A DNA stretch of 5,929 nucleotides. Source: Brevundimonas vancanneytii. GTDB taxonomy: Bacteria; Pseudomonadota; Alphaproteobacteria; Caulobacterales; Caulobacteraceae. The DNA is taken from assembly GCA_945874855.1 (NCBI GenBank), contig CAMCIP010000146.1:1-5929 (forward strand), written 5' to 3'. Below are positions 1 through 5,929 of this stretch, piece after piece (the first letter of the stretch is position 1; each line of letters starts with the position of its first letter). The position numbers were made by a program, and so were the translations under genes. The notes under the pieces are model-generated. The model was not told where the DNA came from and did not search any database. It saw only the letters and a program-made list of their open reading frames with translations.

Positions 1-332
1 TGACCAATCCCGTCCGGCTGGCCGCCGGCATCGGGGAGGGGCTGGCCAACTCGATCCTGATCAAGGTCAACCAGATCGGAACGCTTTCGGAGACTTTGGA
101 TGCCGTCGATATGGCCCATCGCGCCGGCTACACCTGCGTCATGAGCCACCGCTCGGGCGAGACCGAGGATTCGACCATCGCCGACCTCGCCGTCGCCACC
201 AACTGCGGGCAGATCAAGACCGGCTCGCTGGCCCGGTCGGACCGCACGGCCAAGTACAACCAGCTGCTGCGCATCGAGGAGATGCTCGGTGATCAGGGCC
301 AGTATTTCGGCGATGGCATGCTGCTGCGCTGA
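1..332 (+). CDS. eno: Enolase (phosphopyruvate hydratase), C-terminal part; 5' end outside window
   Basis: Enolase converts 2-phosphoglycerate to phosphoenolpyruvate in cytosolic glycolysis and gluconeogenesis. The window holds only the last 109 codons, read from base 3, with the start upstream of base 1; a full enolase is about 420-430 residues. The visible part is the end of the TIM-barrel domain. It carries the catalytic lysine in SILIKVNQIG (codon 63-65), the MSHRSGETEDS loop with its histidine (codon 147-149), and the substrate-binding lysine in QIKTGS (codon 216-218). LARSDRTAKYNQLLRIEE then leads to the usual C-terminal helix. The reading frame is intact up to TGA 330-332. The gene lies two glycolytic steps before pyruvate, so its position just upstream of the pyruvate dehydrogenase genes makes metabolic sense, and this neighbourhood is common in alphaproteobacteria. 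Identification is secure; the N-terminal half cannot be assessed. Confidence 0.98.
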   Translation, partial: TNPVRLAAGIGEGLANSILIKVNQIGTLSETLDAVDMAHRAGYTCVMSHRSGETEDSTIADLAVATNCGQIKTGSLARSDRTAKYNQLLRIEEMLGDQGQYFGDGMLLR

Positions 333-425
333 TCCTGCGAAATTCTGCAGGCAAGCTACGGTTCGTTAGGCATTTTCGGGCACGGATCGGCAATCGTTTC
401 GTTGCGCTCAGAAGGAGCGTCCGAG
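333..425. other. eno-ftsB intergenic spacer, no convincing signal
   Basis: This 93-base gap lies between the enolase stop and the proposed ftsB start. It is less GC-biased than the flanking genes. A short inverted repeat (CCTGC 334-338 with GCAGG 347-351, 8-base loop) follows the enolase stop but has no T-tract, so it is not called a terminator. No match to a Caulobacter-type promoter (TTGAC / GCTANAWC) was found. The only clear signal is GAAGGAG at 411-417, the likely ribosome binding site for the TTG start at 426. Confidence 0.5.
411..417 (+). promoter_or_regulatory. Ribosome binding site that decides the ftsB start
   Basis: GAAGGAG is a strong Shine-Dalgarno match, 8 bases before TTG 426 and 20 bases before the first in-frame ATG (438). 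The spacing favours the non-ATG start. Confidence 0.6.
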
Positions 426-758
426 TTGCTTGAGCGGATGACGCCGTATCGCCTGACCGCTGGCCTGTTTCTGGCCGTGGTCTATCTGGCCGCCCAGGCC
501 CTGACCGGGCAGCTGGGCCTGCTCTCGGCCCGGGCGCGGGCTGCAGAGCTGGCGGATCGCCAGACCCGGGCCATCCTTCTTGATCAGGAGCGGCGCGAGC
601 TTGAAGTCCGCGTCGCCTACCTGGCCGACGACAACCTGTCGCGCGATCTTCTGGAAGAGCGGGCACGGGCCTTGCTCGGTTATGCCCATCCTCTCGACGT
701 GGTGGTCACGGTCACTGCACCCGTCGCCGAGGCACCCGCATCCACGGCGCGGTCCTAA
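426..758 (+). CDS. ftsB: FtsB/DivIC-family septum formation initiator protein
   Basis: This is a small bitopic membrane protein of the divisome. Family members form a coiled-coil FtsQ-FtsL-FtsB subcomplex that helps activate septal peptidoglycan synthesis. The 110-residue product has a short N-terminal tail (MLERMTPYRL), one hydrophobic segment at about residues 11-34, and a charged helical, probably coiled-coil stretch at about 35-75. A conserved DLLEERARALLGY block follows at 74-86, then HPLDVVV, typical of alphaproteobacterial members, and a disordered Ala/Pro-rich tail. The TTG at 426 is chosen as start because GAAGGAG (411-417) sits 8 bases upstream and gives a short cytoplasmic tail. 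The ATG at 438 is too far from that site, and the upstream TTG at 402 would lie before it. The family call is firm. The exact ortholog (FtsB rather than another DivIC-like protein) rests on length and context. Confidence 0.85.
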   Translation: MLERMTPYRLTAGLFLAVVYLAAQALTGQLGLLSARARAAELADRQTRAILLDQERRELEVRVAYLADDNLSRDLLEERARALLGYAHPLDVVVTVTAPVAEAPASTARS

Positions 759-786
759 ACTCCTGTTACAGGGCGTGACCGCGTCT

Positions 787-816
787 TTGCCTTTCCCGAA
801 CGAAGGCTGCTAAAGC
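787..816 (+). promoter_or_regulatory. Candidate housekeeping promoter for the pdh operon
   Basis: TTGCCT at 787-792 and GCTAAAGC at 809-816 resemble the Caulobacter sigma-73 pattern TTGAC-(10-14)-GCTANAWC. The -10 element matches 7 of 8 positions. The -35 keeps TTG and the C at position 5 but lacks the A, and the spacing is slightly long (about 15 bases by the Caulobacter definition). Transcription would begin near 820 and leave a leader of roughly 50 bases before pdhA. This placement, in the largest gene-free gap before the PDH cluster, is what makes it plausible. It is a motif match only, and read-through from eno-ftsB is also possible. Confidence 0.33.
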
Positions 817-818
817 CC

Positions 819-839
819 GCTTCCGTAGAGACAGGAAGC
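819..839 (+). promoter_or_regulatory. Leader hairpin upstream of pdhA
   Basis: GCTTCC (819-824) pairs perfectly with GGAAGC (834-839) around a 9-base loop. Just outside it, AGCCC (814-818) can pair with GGGCT (850-854), giving a larger interrupted stem that ends 7 bases before the pdhA Shine-Dalgarno (GGAG 861-864). There is no T-tract, so it is not a classic intrinsic terminator. It could be an mRNA-stabilising or translation-tuning structure, or chance pairing in GC-rich DNA. Confidence 0.3.
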
Positions 840-871
840 CTCGCCCACGGGGCTCAGCCGGGAGATGCCGG

Positions 872-1905
872 ATGGCGAAAGCCGCCGCCCAGAAGACCCC
901 CAGGACATCGTCTGACAAGACGATCCCCAATGCGCCCACGGCCTCGAAGGAGGACCTGCTGCGCTTCTATCGCGAGATGGTGCTGATCCGGCGCTTCGAG
1001 GAGCGGGCCGGCCAGCTTTACGGCATGGGTCTGATCGGCGGCTTCTGCCACCTGTATATCGGCCAGGAGGCCGTGGCCGTCGGCGTTCAGGAGAGCGTGC
1101 GTCAGGGCTACGACAAGATCATCACCGGCTATCGCGACCACGGCCACATGCTGTGCGCCGGCATGGACCCGAAAGAGGTCATGGCCGAGCTGACCGGCCG
1201 GATCGGCGGCTCGTCCAAGGGCAAGGGCGGGTCGATGCACATGTTCGACACGGCCACCGGCTTCTACGGCGGCCACGGCATCGTGGGCGCGCAGGTGGCC
1301 CTCGGCACGGGCCTGGCCTTTGATGGCTGGTACCGCGGCGATGATTCGGTCGCCTTCATCTATTTCGGCGACGGCGCGGCCAACCAGGGCCAGGTCTATG
1401 AGAGCTTCAACATGGCCCAGCTGTGGAAGCTGCCGGCCATCTACATCATCGAGAACAACCAGTACGCCATGGGCACGAGCATCGAGCGCTCGTCGTCCAC
1501 GACGCAGCTGAGCGAGCGCGGGGCCAGCTTCGGCATTCCGGGCGAACAGGTCGACGGGATGGACGTTCTGGCCGTGCGCGACGCCGTGGCAAGGGCGGTC
1601 AAGCGGGCCCGCGAGGGTGGCGGCCCCTTCATCCTGGAGATGAAGACCTACCGCTATCGTGGTCATTCCATGAGCGATCCGGCCAAGTACCGCGCCAAGG
1701 AAGAGGTCGACGAGGTCAAGAAGACCCGCGACCCGATCGACCATGTGAAGATGCTTCTGGATCAGGCCGGGGCCACCGAGGACGACCTCAAGGCCATCGA
1801 CGCCGAGATCAAGACCATCGTCGCCGAGGCCGTCCAGTTCGCCCAGGAAAGCCCGGAGCCGGATCCGTCCGAGCTCTACACCGACGTCTATGTGGAGAGC
1901 GCAGC

Positions 1906-1909
<4 letters not shown>
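872..1909 (+). CDS. pdhA: Pyruvate dehydrogenase E1 component, alpha subunit
   Basis: PdhA is one half of the alpha2beta2 E1 that decarboxylates pyruvate with thiamine diphosphate and passes the acetyl unit to a lipoyl group. The 345-residue protein has a 25-residue polar N-terminus, then the E1-alpha fold from about residue 28 (LLRFYREMVLIRRFEER). Recognisable blocks are FCHLYIGQEA (58-67), YRDHGH (87-92), KGGSMHMF (118-125), and the thiamine-diphosphate/Mg motif from GDGAANQG (166-173) to ENN (194-196). The active-site loop YRYRGHSMSDP (260-270) contains the conserved His265. Length is typical for bacterial E1-alpha of the heterotetrameric type. ATG 872 is supported by GGAG at 861-864 with 7-base spacing. 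The stop overlaps the GTG start of pdhB by 4 bases, as expected for subunits made in equal amounts. A branched-chain or acetoin E1-alpha is unlikely, given the motif pattern and the neighbouring E2/E3 genes. Confidence 0.97.
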
Positions 1910-3248
<1,339 letters not shown>

Positions 3249-3252
<4 letters not shown>

Positions 3253-3560
3253 GCGAGCCCGAAGAGCACCAGCTGAAGACCCCGGCCAGCGTGGCCGCCG
3301 ACGCCGAAGCCATCGAGATCATCCGCATCTGGTGGTCGCGCGGCGAACCGGTAATGTCGGTCAAGCCCGCCTTCAATGACCCCCGACGCTTCGGCCAGGT
3401 GCTGGCCATGGCGGCCACCCACATGGCCCATGCCTATCAGGTACGGCACGGCATGGATGAGAAGCAGGCCTATTCCAAGATCCTGAGCGGCGTCTCCGAC
3501 GTGCTGAACGGCCCGGGCGTCGCCACGATCGTCGAAGACCCGTCGGAAGGCGTCCAATGA
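3249..3560 (+). CDS. DUF5076-like conserved small protein inside the pdh operon
   Basis: This is a 103-residue soluble protein of unknown function with no signal peptide or membrane segment. After a polar N-terminus it shows AIEIIRIWWSRGEP (about 21-34), MSVKPAFNDPRRFGQVLAMAATHMAHAY (36-63, shown here by its ends: MSVKP to MAHAY) and a C-terminal helix with ILSGVSDVLNGPG. The Trp-Trp pair, the acidic-Pro turn (NDP) followed by a helix, and the HMAHAY segment match my recollection of the DUF5076 family, short alphaproteobacterial proteins; this is recognition, not a search. It starts at ATG 3249 with GAGGG at 3234-3238. It shares an ATGA with pdhB at its front and another with pdhC at its end, so it is translationally coupled to both. 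That context suggests a role tied to the PDH complex, such as assembly, stability or regulation. The role is inferred. Confidence 0.85.
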
Positions 3561-4834
3561 CCGACATCCTGATGCCCGCCCTGTCGCCCACCATGGAAGA
3601 GGGCGTTCTGGCCAAATGGCACGTCAAGGTCGGCGACGTGGTGTCCGCCGGCGATGTCATCGCCGAGATCGAGACCGACAAGGCGACCATGGAGGTCGAG
3701 GCCGTCGACGAGGGCGAGGTGCTGGAAATCCTCGTCGCCGAAGGGACCGAGGGCGTAAAGGTCAACACCCTGATCGCCCGCCTGAAGGGCGAGGACGGTG
3801 CGGCTTCGCCCCCCTCGAAGCCCGCTTCGCAGGCTTCGGTCCCCTCTGAGATGGGGCATTCAACCCCGGACACCTCTCCCCCCGCAGGGGGGCGTACCCG
3901 CGCCGCGGGGGAGGGGGGCAAGTCCACCTCCCGGGTCTTCGCCTCGCCCCTCGCTCGACGCATGGCCGCCCAGGCCGGCATCGACCTGTCGACGATCAAG
4001 GGCACGGGCCCGCACGGCCGCATTGTCAAACGCGACCTCGAAGGCGCCCCGACCGGTGCGGCGAAACCCGCAGCGGCCCCCGTCGTGGCCGCAGCCGCGG
4101 AACCGCGCAAGGTCCAGTCCCTGGCCCAGATGGGCATTCCGGACGGCACCTATGACCTGATCCCGCTGGACGGCATGCGAAGGGCGATCGCGCGGCGTCT
4201 GACGGACAGCTTCCGCGACGTGCCGCACTTCCCGCTGACCATCGACTGCGAGATCGACGGCCTGCTGGCCGCGAGGGCCAAGGTCAACGCCTTGCTCGAA
4301 AAGGACGGGGTCAAGGTCTCGGTCAACGACTTCGTCATCAAGGCCAGCGCCATGGCCCTGAAGGCCGTGCCCGAGGCCAACGCCTCCTATTCCCCCGAGG
4401 GAATAGCGATGCACCACCACGCCGACGTGGCCATGGCGGTGGCCATCGACGGCGGCCTGATCACCCCGATCATCCGCAAGGCCGAGACCAAGACGTTGTC
4501 GCAGATCGCGACCGAGTCCAGGGACCTCGCCAAACGCGCCCGTGACCGCAAGCTGAAGCCCGAGGAGTTCCAGGGCGGCACCTTCTCGGTCTCCAACCTC
4601 GGCATGTTCGGTATCAAGGCCTTCGCCTCGATCATCAACGAGCCCCAGGGCGCGATCATGAGCGTGGGGGCAGGGGAACCGCGCCCGGTCGTGAAGAACG
4701 GCCAACTGGCCGTCGCCACCGTCATGACCGTGACCCTGACCTGCGATCACCGCGTGGTGGACGGGGCCATCGGGGCGAAATTCCTGCAGGTCTTCAAGGC
4801 GATGATCGAAGATCCCGTGACCATGCTGGCGTGA
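3557..4834 (+). CDS. pdhC: Dihydrolipoyllysine acetyltransferase, PDH E2 component
   Basis: PdhC forms the core of the PDH complex and moves the acetyl group from its lipoyl arm to CoA. The 425-residue product has one lipoyl domain (1-78, Lys42 in ETDKATMEV), an unusual linker (about 80-127), and an E1/E3-binding peripheral domain (127-162, VFASPLARRMA to GRIVKRDLE). A second Ala/Pro linker (163-187) leads to the acetyltransferase domain (about 198-425), which ends with the catalytic motif DHRVVDG (397-403; His398, Asp402). ATG 3557 overlaps the preceding stop, with GGAAGG at 3545-3550 as ribosome binding site. It is a PDH E2 rather than a 2-oxoglutarate or branched-chain E2, given its position beside E1-alpha and E1-beta. 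The first linker contains palindromic, GGG-codon-rich DNA unlike the rest of the gene (see the separate repeat entry). The frame stays open, so the protein is probably functional. Confidence 0.97.
   Translation: MTDILMPALSPTMEEGVLAKWHVKVGDVVSAGDVIAEIETDKATMEVEAVDEGEVLEILVAEGTEGVKVNTLIARLKGEDGAASPPSKPASQASVPSEMGHSTPDTSPPAGGRTRAAGEGGKSTSRVFASPLARRMAAQAGIDLSTIKGTGPHGRIVKRDLEGAPTGAAKPAAAPVVAAAAEPRKVQSLAQMGIPDGTYDLIPLDGMRRAIARRLTDSFRDVPHFPLTIDCEIDGLLAARAKVNALLEKDGVKVSVNDFVIKASAMALKAVPEANASYSPEGIAMHHHADVAMAVAIDGGLITPIIRKAETKTLSQIATESRDLAKRARDRKLKPEEFQGGTFSVSNLGMFGIKAFASIINEPQGAIMSVGAGEPRPVVKNGQLAVATVMTVTLTCDHRVVDGAIGAKFLQVFKAMIEDPVTMLA
3558..3810 (+). repeat. Lipoyl-domain coding repeat, copy 2 (in pdhC)
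   Basis: This is the partner of 1907-2159 in pdhB, gap-free and about 84% identical by hand count, with the perfect 66-base core at 3656-3721. The similarity ends at the pdhC linker. Confidence 0.9.
3806..3934. repeat. Probable palindromic intergenic-type repeat captured in the pdhC linker
   Basis: Codons 84-126 of pdhC contain stacked inverted repeats. CGAAGCC (3816-3822) pairs with GGCTTCG (3832-3838) around 9 bases. Six Cs (3878-3883) pair with six Gs (3887-3892) around 3 bases. Alternatively, CCTCTCCCCCCGC (3873-3885) pairs with GCGGGGGAGGGG (3905-3916) as 12 pairs with one bulge and one wobble. Codon use changes here: GGG occurs five times, with TCT, TCA, GCT, GCA, CGT and CAT, while the flanks prefer GGC, GCC and CGC. 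The encoded SPPAGGRTRAAGEGG lacks the usual Ala/Pro/Lys linker character. Read on the minus strand, the text resembles the GC-rich hairpin repeats of Caulobacterales intergenic regions. A repeat inserted in frame, comparable to Rickettsia palindromic elements, is the best reading. Boundaries are approximate, and copies elsewhere in the genome cannot be seen here. Confidence 0.55.
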
Positions 4835-4848
4835 GGGGGCTTCACGGC

Positions 4849-5337
4849 ATGGCCTCGGTCTACGACTTCACCGCCACCGCCATCGACGGGTCCGAACTGC
4901 CGCTGGAGCGGTTTCGCGGCCGCGCCCTGCTGATCGTCAATGTGGCCTCGCGCTGCGGGTTCACGCCGCAGTACCAGGGACTGGAGGCGCTGCACCGGGA
5001 CTTTGCGGATCATCCCTTCGAGGTGCTCGGCTTCCCCTGCAACCAGTTCGGGGCCCAGGAGCCGGGCCGGGCCGCCGAGATCGCCAGCTTCTGCGCCGCC
5101 ACCTTCGGCGTCGACTTTCCCATGTTCGACAAGATCGAGGTCAACGGGCCCAACCGGCACCCGCTCTATGACTGGCTGACGAGCCAGAAGAAGGGCTTCC
5201 TCGAAAGCCGCGACATCAAGTGGAATTTCACCAAATTCCTGACGGACCGGGAGGGGCAGGTGGTCGCCCGCTATGCCCCCCAGGTCGAACCCGAGGCCAT
5301 CCGGCCCGACATCGAGAAGTTGATGCCCCATGGCTGA
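4849..5337 (+). CDS. Glutathione peroxidase family thiol peroxidase (cysteine type, probably thioredoxin-dependent)
   Basis: This thioredoxin-fold enzyme reduces hydrogen peroxide or organic hydroperoxides in the cytosol. The 162-residue protein is full length for bacterial members. It shows NVASRCGFTPQY with the peroxidatic Cys36, LGFPCNQFGAQEPG (60-73, with Gln70), and IKWNFTKFL (123-131, with Trp125 and Asn126), which together supply the Cys-Gln-Trp-Asn catalytic set. Cys82 in FCAATFGVDFPMFDKIEVNG occupies the place of the resolving cysteine of plant and insect thioredoxin-dependent members, so a two-cysteine mechanism is likely and glutathione may not be the real donor. No signal peptide is present. 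ATG 4849 is preferred because GAGGGGG (4833-4839) lies 9 bases upstream. The in-frame GTG 4831 would overlap the pdhC stop and add six residues. The gene sits between E2 and E3 and overlaps lpdA by 8 bases, so it is co-expressed with the complex. Confidence 0.93.
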   Translation: MASVYDFTATAIDGSELPLERFRGRALLIVNVASRCGFTPQYQGLEALHRDFADHPFEVLGFPCNQFGAQEPGRAAEIASFCAATFGVDFPMFDKIEVNGPNRHPLYDWLTSQKKGFLESRDIKWNFTKFLTDREGQVVARYAPQVEPEAIRPDIEKLMPHG

Positions 5338-5929
5338 ATTCGACCTGATCGTCATCGGCTCGGGACCCGGCGGCTATGTCGCCGCGATCCGCGCGTCGCA
5401 ACTGGGCCTGAAGGTCGCGATCGTGGAGCGCGAGAACCTGGGCGGCATCTGTCTGAACTGGGGCTGTATCCCGACCAAGGCCCTGCTGAAGTCGGGCGAG
5501 AAGTACGAGAGCCTGAGCCATCTCAAGGACTACGGCCTGTCCGCCGACAAGGTCGGCTTCGACTTCGACGCCATCATCCAGCGGTCGCGCAAGGTGGCCA
5601 AACAGCTGAACAGTGGCGTCGGCTTCCTGATGAAGAAGAACGGGATCGAGGTCATCGAGGGCTCCGCCCGGCTGGAGAAGGGCAAGGATGCCCCCAGGGT
5701 GATCGTCGCGCTGAAGGCCGGTGGGTCGCGCACGGTCGAGGCCAGGTCGGTGATGCTGGCCGTGGGCGCCCGGGCCAGGGCCATCCCCCAGATCGGACTG
5801 GAAGCCGACGGAGACCGCATCTGGGCCTATCGCGAGGCCATGGCGCCCAAGGCCATGCCGGCCTCGATCGTCGTCATCGGCTCGGGTGCCATCGGCATCG
5901 AATTCGGCAGCTTCTACAGGGCACTGGGC
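5330..5929 (+). CDS. lpdA: Dihydrolipoamide dehydrogenase (PDH E3 component), N-terminal part; 3' end outside window
   Basis: LpdA is the flavoprotein that re-oxidises dihydrolipoyl groups on E2 (and here on E1-beta) and passes the electrons to NAD+. The window holds 200 codons with no stop; the full protein is usually about 465 residues. Visible are the FAD-binding GSGPGG (10-15), ending the strand FDLIVIG, and the redox-active disulfide in GGICLNWGCIPTKALL (Cys41 and Cys46). An FAD-domain segment follows, ending in VMLAVGARARAIP (141-153), then the start of the NAD-binding motif VVIGSGAIGIEFGSFY (181-196). The GICLNWGCIPTK wording is typical of Lpd rather than glutathione or mercuric reductase. 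ATG 5330 lies inside the end of the peroxidase gene (8-base overlap). Only a weak GAGAAG (5314-5319) precedes it, so translation probably relies on coupling. The frame is intact throughout. Confidence 0.97.
   Translation, partial: MAEFDLIVIGSGPGGYVAAIRASQLGLKVAIVERENLGGICLNWGCIPTKALLKSGEKYESLSHLKDYGLSADKVGFDFDAIIQRSRKVAKQLNSGVGFLMKKNGIEVIEGSARLEKGKDAPRVIVALKAGGSRTVEARSVMLAVGARARAIPQIGLEADGDRIWAYREAMAPKAMPASIVVIGSGAIGIEFGSFYRALG

Noticed and set aside
334..351. Small inverted repeat after the enolase stop, considered as a terminator
   Set aside because: Only a 5-bp stem with an 8-base loop and no T-tract, so too weak to call.
854..1744. Long open frame on the minus strand opposite pdhA (296 codons)
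   Set aside because: It is the antisense shadow of pdhA. High-GC codon bias leaves few stops in this frame, and the translation (His-, Asp- and Gly-rich, low complexity) matches no family I recognise.
1423..1905. Upstream extension of the pdhB frame, which would make a 609-residue protein
   Set aside because: The extension is pdhA read in another frame and has an Arg/Gly-rich shadow composition. The lipoyl domain starts exactly at GTG 1906, which has a good ribosome binding site.
3798..4160. Second plus-strand open frame inside pdhC
   Set aside because: Out-of-frame, Arg/Pro/Ser-rich translation across the linker and repeat segment, with no start signal and no recognisable domain.
3860..4750. 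Minus-strand open frame opposite pdhC
   Set aside because: Shadow of the strongly conserved E2 catalytic domain, with no recognisable domain of its own.
4831..4848. GTG 4831 as start of the peroxidase
   Set aside because: In frame and overlapping the pdhC stop, but the GAGGGGG at 4833-4839 fits ATG 4849, and family members begin close to that methionine. It remains an alternative.

Overview
The window is a high-GC, tightly packed, one-direction stretch of an alphaproteobacterial chromosome. The gene order (enolase, FtsB-like septum protein, PDH E1-alpha, lipoyl-bearing E1-beta, E2, E3), codons ending mostly in C or G, and a Caulobacter-like -10 motif point to Caulobacterales, such as Brevundimonas or Caulobacter. 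That placement is inferred from protein and gene-order recognition, not from a search. All genes are on the + strand. No tRNA, rRNA, CRISPR array, insertion sequence or phage gene is visible.

Layout: 1-332 is the C-terminal end of enolase (eno). A 93-base gap leads to a short FtsB/DivIC-family membrane coiled-coil protein that probably starts at TTG 426. A 113-base gap (759-871) holds a plausible promoter and a leader hairpin. The pyruvate dehydrogenase cluster follows: pdhA (872-1909), pdhB (1906-3252, E1-beta with an N-terminal lipoyl domain), a 103-residue DUF5076-like protein (3249-3560), pdhC (3557-4834, E2), a glutathione-peroxidase-family thiol peroxidase (4849-5337), and the first 200 codons of lpdA (5330 to the window end, E3). 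From pdhA to lpdA the genes overlap by 4 to 8 bases, except for a 14-base gap before the peroxidase, so this looks like one translationally coupled operon.

Function: PdhA and PdhB form the thiamine-diphosphate E1 that decarboxylates pyruvate. PdhC passes the acetyl group to CoA through its lipoyl lysine, and LpdA re-oxidises dihydrolipoyl groups with NAD+. Enolase, two steps upstream in glycolysis, lies just before the cluster. Two genes fall outside the textbook complex: the DUF5076-like protein between E1-beta and E2, and the peroxidase between E2 and E3.

Points for a second look: (1) a palindrome-rich, codon-atypical segment inside the PdhC linker (about 3806-3934) that looks like an intergenic repeat captured in frame; (2) a 66-base perfect identity between the lipoyl domains of pdhB and pdhC, suggesting gene conversion; (3) the coupled DUF5076-like gene; (4) the coupled two-cysteine-type peroxidase next to the lipoyl/Lpd redox machinery. 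The rest is ordinary core metabolism.
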